Shown here: in pieces, positions 1 to 5,183 of the stretch | Layout of the letters: each line of letters opens with the position of its first letter | How positions within the stretch are numbered: the first letter of the stretch is position 1 | Source of the DNA: Baffinella frigidus | Lineage: Eukaryota; Cryptophyceae; Cryptomonadales; Baffinellaceae | Length of the DNA stretch: 10,546 nt | Assembly (NCBI GenBank): GCA_026770585.1 | Contig: MU647630.1 | Span: 42,721-53,266, forward strand | Direction: 5' to 3' | The notes under the pieces: model-generated | Told to the model about the DNA's origin: nothing | The model's database searches: none | Seen by the model: only the letters and a program-made list of their open reading frames with translations | Position numbers and translations under genes: made by a program

Positions 1-58
1 TCAAACCACTCAACCCCAAACCTGGAGACGATCAAACCACTCAACCCCAGACCTGGAG
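1..58. repeat. Tandem duplication across a splice donor
   Basis: TCAAACCACTCAACCCCAAA-CCTGGAG occurs at 1-27 and, with one mismatch, at 32-58 (31-bp period). On the minus strand both copies contain CTCCAG|GT, so the 5' splice site of the 53-118 module exists twice. Confidence 0.8.
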
Positions 59-118
59 TTCAACGAGGAGAAGGTCCTTCTCCTTTCCATCGACCGTGAG
101 CGCCTCCAACGCCTCCAC
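53..118 (-). CDS. Most downstream coil module in the window
   Basis: This clean 66-nt exon is 22 codons long and phase 0 at both ends. It runs from acceptor ACCCCTTTCAG|GTGGAG to donor CTCCAG|GTCTGG and encodes VEALEALTVDGKEKD then LLLVELQ. It is the best-formed of the three related modules. The pyrimidine tract upstream contains CCCTCAACCCTAAACC. Just past the donor, a 27-bp segment including the donor is repeated (1-27 and 32-58). The gene may continue beyond the left edge. Confidence 0.45.
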
Positions 119-234
119 CTGAAAGGGGTTAAGGTTTAGGGTTGAGGGTGTAGGGCTCAGGGGGGGGCTCATCAGCGAACCTGCAGGGTTACTGCTCCAG
201 CAGTAACCCCGCAAGGTTCCAGCGCGTCGCACGA

Positions 235-285
235 TACAGGGGTACCTCGCTCCTTAGAAACCACCCCCCCTTAGGACCCTACGGT
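235..285 (+). mobile_element. Solo left end of the TA-CAGGGG miniature element
   Basis: TACAGGGGTACCTCGCTC, then TTAGAAACCACCCCCC and TTAGGACCCTACGG, match the left terminal repeat of the complete copy at 794-913, including the leading TA. No right end follows; it runs into TTTAGG-type sequence. Confidence 0.65.
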
Positions 286-359
286 TTTAAGGTTTAGGCT
301 CGGAGTTGATCGCGAGGCACTTTCGGTTCCGCATGGAAACACTTTCAACGCAGAATTAC

Positions 360-453
360 CAGTGAAAAGCGCGTCACACAATTCGTCTGAAAGTGTTTGC
401 CCCAAAGCGAGCAGAGCGTCCTTCTCCTTGCCATCGACCGTGAGCGCCTCCAC
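360..453 (-). CDS. Duplicated coil module, possible alternative exon
   Basis: The acceptor ACCCTAACAG|GTGGAGG is itself part of a telomere-like tract. The frame reads VEALTVDGKEKDALLALG then QTLSDELCDALFT, ending at a donor CACTG|GTAATT (one base left over). If unspliced, the frame stays open to a stop near 271. Its sequence downstream of DALLAL is related to that after the 631-720 module (both contain GACGCGCTTT-ACTG), so the duplicated segment was larger than the exon. Use as an exon is inferred. Confidence 0.4.
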
Positions 454-630
454 CTGTTAGGGTGTGGGGTGGAGGGTGTAGGGCTCAGGGGGGGGCTCAT
501 CTGCTAACCTGCGGGGTGGCAACCGCAGGTTAGCTTTGAAGTCAAGGTTAGCTTTAAAGTTTAAAGTAGGTTAGCTTTACAAAAAAAAAACTATCAGTGT
601 AAAGCGCGTCAAAAAATAAAGGAATTTGAC

Positions 631-720
631 TCAAAGCGAGCGGGGAAAAAGTGTTGAACTCAAAGCGAGCAGAGCGTCCTTCTCCTTGCCATCGACCGTG
701 AGCGCCTCCAGCGCCCCCAC
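631..720 (-). CDS. Downstream coil module with stop, possible terminal exon
   Basis: A good acceptor (CAACCCCTTTCAG|GTGGGG) opens a phase-0 frame, VGALEALTVDGKEKDALLAL, followed by SSTLFPRSL and a TGA at 633-631. Phase 0 fits the end of exon 4. The module shares EALTVDGKEKD with those at 360-453 and 53-118. It could be a terminal exon of one transcript form or a duplicate whose donor has been lost. No donor GT is evident before the stop. Confidence 0.4.
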   Translation of the reverse strand: MGALEALTVDGKEKDALLALSSTLFPRSL

Positions 721-793
721 CTGAAAGGGGTTGCCAAATGAAACAATGTCACACAACGCTCGTAGGGTGGTCCTATGCCCATAGACATAGCCC

Positions 794-913
794 TACAGGG
801 GAACCTCGCTCATAAGAAACCGCCCCCCCCTAGGACCACCATAGGGCTCTAGGCATATCCTTCTGTAGGGTCCTAGGGGGGGGTGGTTTTTTTATGAGCG
901 AGGTACCCCTGTA
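794..913. mobile_element. Complete TA-CAGGGG miniature inverted-repeat element
   Basis: This 120-bp element has imperfect terminal inverted repeats of about 44 bp (794-837 and 869-913). The left end reads TACAGGGGAACCTCGCTCAT and the right end ATGAGCGAGGTACCCCTGTA. The arms include a run of C (left) or G (right) and CCTAGGACC. CAGGGG...CCCCTG is flanked by TA on both sides, as expected for a TA target duplication (Tc1/mariner-like elements are known for this). It has no coding capacity, so any transposase would act in trans. It lies between two coil modules and the 1.0-1.7 kb repeats. Related ends occur at 235, 2692, 3141, 5828, 6262 and 10533. Confidence 0.75.
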
Positions 914-1377
914 TAGTACGTGGGCCAATTATAAGGATGCGTAAAGTCGCTGGTTCTGGTACAGACAATACAACACGACCTCCTGCAAAATGGCCCAATT
1001 AGTTGATGGTAAAAAAATACCTCACTGCGCTCTGCCCGAGTTTGTCTAGGCCCATCATTAAATTATTACATCCAAACGCTCCCGTACCAGAAGTGCCAAA
1101 CACGAACCAAGCCGAATCATGCGGAGCCTGGATAACCTCAGGCAGAGCGGATTGGGGGGTTGGTGGTTTACGGTGTATTTGTTCTGCATGGCAATTCGCG
1201 TTGCGAAAAAAACAATCAAATAAAAGCTATCGAACTGGCCCGCCAGGTCACTTTTCTTTGCGCAACCCTTGTGTAAAGTCACTCCGGTCATCCTACATGG
1301 GGTACTATCCCCAGACTCCCCCTCACGAGGCTATGAGGGTGAGTGGATGATCCTATTGGGGTAGTATCCCCAGAAAA
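914..1377. other. Stretch without a supported gene
   Basis: A 114-codon plus frame from ATG 1006 has no domain and no splice or repeat support. Two similar motifs, TGGGGTACTATCCCCAGA (about 1289-1306) and TGGGGTAGTATCCCCAGA (about 1357-1374), each near-palindromic, lie 68 bp apart. No other structure was recognised. Confidence 0.35.
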
Positions 1378-1651
1378 CATCCGCCATAAACCAAATCAAA
1401 TCATCCCCGGATCAGCCTGGCCCCACTCGAGAATGCTGGAGGATGCTACTTATATGTGGGGTTGTAAATATCTGTACCAGGATAAGGTGTTCCAACCTCG
1501 TGACTGGCCAAAATATGGCCGGTTACGTGACCAATCAACGAAAGTTACTACACAAACCATCCGCCCTAAACCAAATCAAATCAAATTGTCCCCGGACCAA
1601 CCTGATCCACCACAGCTCGAGGTCAAATTAAATCAAATCAAACCAGCCTGG

Positions 1652-1702
1652 TACCCTACACCCTACACCCTACACCCTAAACCCTAAACCCTAAACCCTA
1701 CC
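1652..1702 (+). repeat. Telomere-like array, C-rich on plus
   Basis: Consecutive CCCTACA then CCCTAAA 7-mers. This is the only sizeable array in the left half with the C-rich strand on plus, opposite to the coiled-coil gene's sense strand. Flanking AAATCAAATCAAA tracts are relatives of the 47-bp minisatellite. Confidence 0.9.
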
Positions 1703-1803
1703 GCCACCGCGGACATTCTCATGGCCAAACCCCAGTCAAACGTGGCTTTTCAGGTGCGTGTTTTTTCGTAGCAGTCAGCTGACCCCACCACTAAGTTATT
1801 GCC

Positions 1804-1962
1804 CTGGTCCGCCAGCTCGAGGCCAAATTAAATCAAATCAAATTATTGACCTGGTCCGCCAGCTCGAGTTCAAACTAAATCAAATCAAATTATTGACCTG
1901 GTCCGCCAGCTCGAGGTCAAACTAAATCAAATCAAATTATTGACCTGGTCCGCCAGCTCGAG
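1804..1962 (-). repeat. 47-bp minisatellite made from an exon-intron boundary
   Basis: Four copies of CTGGTCCGCCAGCTCGAG start at 1804, 1851, 1898 and 1945, exactly 47 bp apart, separated by AT-rich linkers containing AAATCAAATCAAATTATTGAC. On the minus strand each unit reads LELADQ followed by GTCAATAATTTG, the 3' end of the exon 4 duplicate plus its 5' splice site. Three more boundaries have therefore been copied downstream of the first. More degenerate relatives lie at about 1378-1430 and 1559-1650. The copy at 1804 has GGCAAT in place of GTCAAT, so its donor is lost. Confidence 0.85.
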
Positions 1963-2011
1963 GCGGGGGCGCTCCAGGTCATTCTCGGACGTCCGAGGCC
2001 CCTTCCGGGGC
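1945..2011 (-). pseudogene. Diverged duplicate of exon 4
   Basis: This 67-nt exon-like block shares RTSENDLER with exon 4 in the same frame and continues PRLELADQ to a donor CAG|GTCAAT like that of exon 4. Its acceptor has a good pyrimidine tract (CCCCTTTTTCAG|G), but the 5' part is unrelated to exon 4, and it enters in a phase needing two extra bases, which does not fit the phase-0 end of exon 3 or exon 4. A Leu-to-Pro change (LERL to LERP) would kink a coil. It is either a decayed copy or an alternative exon used with an unseen partner. Confidence 0.45.
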
Positions 2012-2124
2012 CTGAAAAAGGGGTGCGCCTAGAGGGGGTTTGATCCGCTTCACGCCCCAGGGAAGCCGTCCAGGGCTGGCGGCTTCCGTAACGAAATTCA
2101 GACATCATCGATTGAATGATTGAC

Positions 2125-2208
2125 CTGTTCGGAGAGCGCGAGACGGAGGCGCTCCAGGTCATTCTCGGAGGTCCGGGCGTTCGCGCGCGCCGCGAAATTC
2201 TCCGCCTC
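2125..2208 (-). CDS. Exon 4 of the coiled-coil gene
   Basis: This 84-nt exon is exactly 28 codons, or four heptads. It encodes EAENFAARANA then RTSENDLERLRLALSEQ. It runs from the acceptor CTAAACCAAG|GAGGCG to the donor GAACAG|GTCAAT. Both ends lie on codon boundaries, matching the phase-0 end of exon 3. Ten perfect TTGAGGG units (2221-2290, CCCTCAA on the sense strand) lie 12 bp upstream of the exon edge, so the array serves as or adjoins the pyrimidine tract. A second, diverged copy lies at 1945-2011. Exon assignment rests on the open frame, splice signals, coil composition and duplication of the frame; there is no transcript evidence. Confidence 0.55.
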
Positions 2209-2211
2209 CTT

Positions 2212-2221
2212 GGTTTAGGGT

Positions 2222-2288
<67 letters not shown>

Positions 2289-2345
2289 GGTTTCGGGTTC
2301 CGGGCTTGGAGGTTATGGTTTGGGGGTCAGGGTTGAGAGTTTCGG
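2212..2345 (-). repeat. Telomere-variant array with ten perfect TTGAGGG units
   Basis: 2221-2290 is exactly ten copies of TTGAGGG, followed by mixed TTTCGGG, TCAGGG and TTGAGAG units. C-rich on the minus strand, it lies directly upstream of the acceptor of exon 4. Confidence 0.95.
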
Positions 2346-2395
2346 GTTCAGGGCGCGTCCGCGCGCGCCGCAAAATTGTCCGTCTCCTGTGTAAG

Positions 2396-2660
2396 TAGGG
2401 TTCAGGGTTAAGGGTTTAGGGTTTAGGGCTTGGAGGTTATGGTTTGGGGATCGGGGTTTAGGGTTTCGGGGTCAGGGTTTCGGGGTTCGGGTTCAGGGTT
2501 CAGGGTTCAGGGTTAAGGGTTTAGGGCGTAGGGTTTCGGGTTCAGGGTTTCGGGCTTCGTGTTTCGTGTTTCGTGTTTCGTGTTTTGGGTTTCGGGTGTC
2601 GTGTTCAGGGTTAGGGGTGTCGGGCTTCGTGTTTAGGGTTTAGGGTTCAGGGTTCAGGTT
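2396..2660 (-). repeat. Mosaic telomere-variant array
   Basis: Blocks of TTCAGGG, TTTAGGG, TTTCGGG and a run of about four TTTCGTG units (2555-2584) succeed one another. The homogeneous sub-blocks point to local tandem amplification of single variants. A near-repeat of the preceding 60 bp (TTGGAGGTTATGGTTTGGGG at 2310 and 2431) shows segmental duplication too. Confidence 0.9.
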
Positions 2661-2691
2661 ACCGAGGAGACGACCCCTAGGCTGAAGGTAC

Positions 2692-2731
2692 CTACTGTAG
2701 GGTCCTAGAGGGGGGTGCGCCAGCGTATGAG
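2692..2731 (+). mobile_element. Fragment related to the TA-CAGGGG element
   Basis: TACTGTAGGGTCCTAGAGGG, a G run and GCGTATGAGAGG resemble the right half of the element at 794-913, but the terminal GTACCCCTGTA is missing. Confidence 0.45.
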
Positions 2732-2761
2732 AGGTTTGGGTCTGGCAACAGAAAGGCCCTT

Positions 2762-2800
2762 GGGGTTTAGGGTTTAGGGTTTACGGTTTAGGGTTTGAGA
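2762..2800 (-). repeat. Short TTTAGGG array
   Basis: GGGTTTAGGGTTTAGGGTTT then ACGGTTTAGGGTTTG. It lies just past the donor of the damaged exon 3 copy at 2806 on the minus strand. Confidence 0.9.
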
Positions 2801-2805
2801 ATTAC

Positions 2806-2868
2806 CAAGGAGGCGACGCGCGCGTCCCTGTCCTACACCTGGCTTTCGAGCGCCGCGAAAATACGTTC
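2806..2868 (-). pseudogene. Damaged copy of exon 3 with in-frame stop
   Basis: This 63-nt module lies between an acceptor-like GATTCAG|GAACG and a donor TCCTTG|GTAATT. It matches exon 3 over ALES and DRDARVASL, but the codons corresponding to VQ read GTG TAG, so an in-frame stop interrupts the coil after 11 codons. The upstream part differs (ERIF in place of AKIA). The phase would fit between exon 3 and exon 4, so inclusion in a transcript would truncate the protein. It reads as a decayed duplicate or a poison exon; sequence alone cannot separate these. Confidence 0.55.
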
Positions 2869-2881
2869 CTGAATCGAGCGC

Positions 2882-3068
2882 TAGAGCTATTCCGGTAGGA
2901 CTTGTCGCGTTTTCGAATTCGAGGTTTCAAGATTTCAGACTTCAAAAAGGTTTTAAAGGTTGTAAAACGTTTTAAAATACACCTTTTCAAATCTCATGGT
3001 ACAAATGAAGTCTGAAATTCTCAGATCCCGAAATCGAAATCGCGACAAGTCCTACCGGAATGGCTCTA
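2882..3068. mobile_element. Fold-back element with 63-bp arms
   Basis: The arm at 2882-2944 (TAGAGCTATTCCGGTAGGAC TTGTCGCG...TTTCAGACTTCA) is inverted at 3006-3068 with about ten mismatches. The 61-bp centre is AT-rich (GGTTTTAAAGG...CGTTTTAAAATACACC). It has no coding capacity and no obvious target duplication. It lies immediately upstream, on the minus strand, of the damaged exon 3 copy at 2806-2868, and supplies that copy's acceptor neighbourhood. Confidence 0.75.
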
Positions 3069-3140
3069 ACAAAACACCTTGCTGAATGGCGGCCGTGTCG
3101 GTACTCCACGAACCGGATCCGTCCGCTGGAAAAAGACCCA

Positions 3141-3170
3141 CAGAGATATCTCGCTCATCAGGAGCCGCAC
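3141..3170 (+). mobile_element. Left-end fragment of the TA-CAGGGG element
   Basis: CAGAGATATCTCGCTCATCA then GGAGCCGC differs from the consensus CAGGGGTACCTCGCTCATAA by few bases and shares the GGAGCCGC of the copy at 6262-6358. No right end is seen. Confidence 0.5.
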
Positions 3171-3286
3171 CCATATAATTTCAGGTTTCAAAAGTGGCCA
3201 TCCCCCCCAAAGGTTGTGGGAATTGGAGCCGATTAATTAGAGCCGATTAGGTTTTCGTGCCAGGGTGGGCTGTGGGTTTTCAGTAC

Positions 3287-3354
3287 CAACGATGCGACGC
3301 GCGCGTCCCTGTCCTGGACCTTGCTTTCGAGCGCTGCGATTTTGGCATGGAAGC
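3287..3354 (-). CDS. Exon 3 of the coiled-coil gene
   Basis: This 68-nt exon is flanked by the acceptor GAACCCGCAG|GC and the donor TCGTTG|GTACTG. It encodes FH followed by AKIAALESKVQDRDARVASL, a clear coiled-coil stretch. It begins with two bases that complete the codon opened by exon 2, and it ends on a codon boundary. The pyrimidine tract before the acceptor is telomere-like (CCCGAACCCGAACCC). Three further copies of the same module lie nearby (2806-2868, 3713-3763, 3806-3837). All three are damaged, and this is the only copy with an open frame and both splice sites, so it is the one most likely used. Confidence 0.6.
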
Positions 3355-3385
3355 CTGCGGGTTCGGGTTCGGGATTTAATCGCGG

Positions 3386-3519
3386 CGAGTATTTGACTCA
3401 AATACGATCCTGGCAACGAAAATTACTACACACCGGATATTTTCAGTCACGTCCGTGTAGTAATTTTCGTTGCAAATCGAATCGGAGATCCCCGAAATCG
3501 TATTTGACTCAAATACTCG
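3386..3519. mobile_element. Nested fold-back element
   Basis: The outer arms are 3386-3408 (CGAGTATTTGACTCAAATAC GAT) and 3497-3519, complementary apart from the centre base. Each arm is itself a near-palindrome (GTATTTGACTCAAATAC). A second, perfect 19-bp inverted repeat lies inside: GCAACGAAAATTACTACAC at 3413-3431 and its complement at 3455-3473, with a 23-base loop. The whole can fold as one long hairpin or cruciform. It lies 31 bp outside the acceptor of exon 3. Confidence 0.8.
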
Positions 3520-3546
3520 ACCGGATGAGATTTAGGGTGTGGGGGG

Positions 3547-3708
3547 CCACGCAGCGGACTTCGAAGGGATTTGCGAATAACCCCTAGGCGATAGGACCTA
3601 GGACCCTACGGTAGGCAACCCGTAGGGGCATAGGGGGGTTCCTACGGATAAGGTAACGGAAACTCGGGCTCTCAGCGCCCGAAAATCCCTTCGTAGCCCG
3701 CTGTGTGG
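3547..3708. mobile_element. ACACAGCGG-type miniature element, copy A
   Basis: This 162-bp segment has imperfect terminal inverted repeats of about 28 bp (CCACGCAGCGGACTTCGAAG at the left; TTCGTAGCCCGCTGTGTGG at the right). The interior carries CCTAGGACCCTACGGTAGGC, GCATAGGGGGGTTCCTACGG and a small hairpin CGGGC...GCCCG. A second full copy lies at 7628-7798, and a third right end at 6175-6200. It encodes nothing. Its interior G-run and TAGGACCCTA motifs resemble those of the TA-CAGGGG family, so the two may be related. Target duplications could not be recognised. Confidence 0.7.
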
Positions 3709-3712
3709 ATAG

Positions 3713-3763
3713 GGTTGAGCGTCCCTGTCCTGGACCTTGCTTTCGAGCGCTGCGGTTTTGGCG
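3713..3763 (-). pseudogene. Partial copy of exon 3
   Basis: On the minus strand AKTAALESKVQDRDA is encoded in the exon 3 frame, but the copy lacks the usual acceptor (the upstream sequence is CCAACCCGCC, no AG). Its 3' end runs into CAACCCTATCC telomere-like sequence instead of ARVASL|GT. It is a truncated duplicate lying between an ACACAGCGG-type element (3547-3708) and a long telomere-like array. Confidence 0.6.
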
Positions 3764-4110
3764 GGTTGGTGTTTGGGGTTTAGGGTTTGGGGGATAGGGT
3801 TGAGCTTTTTGCGCTGCGGTTTTGGCGTGGAAGCATGCGGGTTGGGATTTGGGGTTTAGGGTTTGGGGTGTGGGGTTTAGGGTGATGGTTTGGGGTTTGA
3901 GGTTAGGCGTCCCCCACAGTGTGGGGTTTGGGTCCGCAGGTTGGGGTTTGGGGTTACGGTTTGGGGGATAGGGTTGGGGGGGGGTGGAGTTGAGGGTTTG
4001 GTTTTTAGGGGTTTGGGGGTTAGGCGGGTTAGGTTTTAGAGCTCAGGGCTTAGGGTTGAGGGTTAAGGGCTCAGAATCGAGGGTTGGGGGTTGAGGGGTT
4101 CATGAGGTGA
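3764..4110 (-). repeat. Long degenerate telomere-like region
   Basis: About 350 bp of GGTTTGGGG, GGTTTAGGG, GGGTTGAGG and irregular relatives, with two broken exon 3 copies at its left edge. C-rich on the minus strand. It forms most of the intron between exon 2 and exon 3 of the coiled-coil gene. Confidence 0.85.
3806..3837 (-). pseudogene. Second partial copy of exon 3 with broken acceptor
   Basis: This minus-strand block gives HAKTAA in the exon 3 frame. The splice acceptor GCAG|GCTTCC of the intact exon is here GCATGCTTCC, so the AG is lost. The similarity stops after about 30 bases. It is the most degraded of the four exon 3 copies. Confidence 0.5.
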
Positions 4111-4161
4111 GAGTTTCATGGTCTATTCGAGGGGGGGCTTTCAGTTGGGTTCGTTCAGGTT

Positions 4162-4357
4162 CTACCACCAACCCTCACAGCCTGAGCAAATCGATGAGTT
4201 TCGACTTTTTTGCAAAGCAGTTTTAAAACTCGGAACACCCTGCAGTCATCAAGGTTGAAGAGTTTTTTAACTAACCGACGTCGGAATCCGACTTCATCGA
4301 AGGGGATTTTTCCAGCCATTTTTCCCGATTTGCTCAGGCCGTGAGGGTTGGTGGTAG
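4162..4357. mobile_element. Fold-back element inside intron 2 of the coiled-coil gene
   Basis: The arms CTACCACCAACCCTCACAGC CTGAGCAAATCG (4162-4193) and 4326-4357 are complementary over 32 bp with one mismatch. Both arms are preceded or followed on the plus strand by GGTT (4158-4161 and 4358-4361), a possible 4-bp target duplication, though the neighbouring telomere-like GGTTTAGGG makes chance likely. The 132-bp interior has no convincing coding sequence. It begins about 15 bp after the donor of exon 2. Confidence 0.65.
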
Positions 4358-4372
4358 GGTTTAGGGTTTTAC

Positions 4373-4455
4373 CGTTGCGGATGAACTCGATGTTGGCCGT
4401 CTTGATCTCGAGCTTGTTCTCCAGTTCGCGTGCCTGGTCCTCCACCGCCCATAAC
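4373..4455 (-). CDS. Exon 2 of the coiled-coil gene
   Basis: This 83-nt internal exon lies between a good acceptor (GGGATTCCACAG|GTTATG) and a good donor (CGCAACG|GTAAAACCC). It encodes LWAVEDQARELEN followed by KLEIKTANIEFIRN, a typical heptad pattern with Leu/Ile at a/d positions and many Glu/Lys/Arg. It enters with two bases borrowed from exon 1 and leaves with one base (G). That base fits exon 3, which starts with GC, and gives a Gly codon at the junction. The intron after it begins directly with a CCCTAAACCCTA repeat and then a fold-back element. The sequence faintly recalls coiled-coil stalks of motor or cytoskeletal proteins, but coils resemble each other, so no family is named. Exon boundaries are inferred. 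Confidence 0.6.
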
Positions 4456-4951
4456 CTGTGGAATCCCGGGGGGCTCAATAGCTACCCTTTGGTACCAGGG
4501 TTTGGCGTTTGGGGTTTAGGGTTTAGGCATGAGAATCAGGACGCAGTACTCGTCATGGTGCGCTTGCATGGGTTTCTCGAAAACGAGGTCCTCCATGCCG
4601 TAGGGGCGACGGGGGGGGCAGGAGCTGTCACGATGCCGGGTTTTCTCTGTCCCCGGGGCTGAAGGCGGCAGAGCAACACGTGTGCTCGCCAGCTACAACT
4701 TGCGGGTCAGCGAACGGGACCCCAGGGCCTTCGAGGACAAAGGCGAGTGAATGAGGCAGCAGGAGTCAAAGGCAAGGAAGGGCTGGGATTCGTGGCAGTG
4801 ACATGACATGAAGGGGCCTGTCGTAGCCCGAGTCGGGACTTCGGGAGCCATATATGGAGTGGTCAGTGCCAGCAACCTTGTTGAAAGGAAAGAGGGGGAC
4901 GAAGAGTGGGCCCACGATACAGGCTGGGTACAGAGAGGCAAGGGGGGGCAC
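4456..4951 (-). other. Intron 1 of the coiled-coil gene
   Basis: This 496-nt intron is inferred from phase-compatible ends. Near its 3' end (4499-4528) it carries CCTAAACCCTAAACCCCAAA. An open minus-strand segment at about 4540-4602 reads MEDLVFEKPMQAHHDEYCVL and runs into that repeat; it might be an alternative exon, but no acceptor or donor is clear. Confidence 0.4.
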
Positions 4952-5022
4952 TTTTCATTCGCGGCGGAAAGCTGGAGCTCGAGGTGCATGTTTTCCTCCT
5001 CCGGGGAGCGGACGCCCGCCAT
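4952..5022 (-). CDS. Exon 1 (start codon) of a coiled-coil protein gene
   Basis: The ATG at 5022-5020 on the minus strand has a strong eukaryotic context (A at -3, G at +4: GACCATGG). It opens a 23-codon reading frame plus two bases, including SPEEENMHLELQLSAANE, which has the charged, leucine-spaced character of a coiled coil. A GT follows the exon at 4951-4950 (AATGAAAA|GTGCCC). Joined to the acceptor at 4456, the two left-over bases AA plus G make a Lys codon, and the coil continues unbroken as ...AANEK-LWAVEDQ.... This phase match is the main reason for the model. The donor sequence GTGCCC is weak, and the frame also stays open to about 4693, so an unspliced reading is possible. The protein family is not recognised. 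The gene points away from the ankyrin ORF starting at 5184, with 161 bp between the two ATGs. Confidence 0.5.
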
Positions 5023-5183
5023 GGTCGGGCTGGCCCAGTTTTCTCAACTTATTTTTGAATTTAAGTGGATAAAACGTCAAAAGTTGACAGTTTTTGACCA
5101 GTATGGCGACCATACTGGTCAAACTGGGTAAATCACTGTTCACTCTTTCCAAGCTCACCTCTCGCCCTTCCCTGGCGGCAGCG
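5023..5183. promoter_or_regulatory. Divergent intergenic region between coiled-coil and ankyrin genes
   Basis: This 161-bp gap separates two oppositely directed ATGs. It is AT-rich compared with the flanking exons and contains GTCAA-AAG-TTGAC (5076-5088), then a 14-bp perfect inverted repeat TTTGACCAGTATGG / CCATACTGGTCAAA (5093-5106, 5110-5123) with a 3-base spacer. The position and the TTGACC half-sites suggest a shared promoter or operator-like site; binding is an inference. An in-frame ATG at 5103, inside the palindrome, would extend the ankyrin protein by 27 residues if transcription began upstream. Confidence 0.4.

Noticed and set aside
1003-1350. 114-codon plus-strand ORF
   Set aside because: No recognisable domain, atypical composition, located among repeats with no second copy supporting the frame.
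1804-1962. CRISPR array
   Set aside because: The regular 47-bp period has near-identical units and non-unique linkers, in a eukaryotic exon-intron context; it is a minisatellite.
4808-5131. 107-codon plus-strand ORF overlapping exon 1 of the coiled-coil gene
   Set aside because: No recognisable domain; the minus frame has a strong start context, coil pattern and a phase-matched splice to exon 2.
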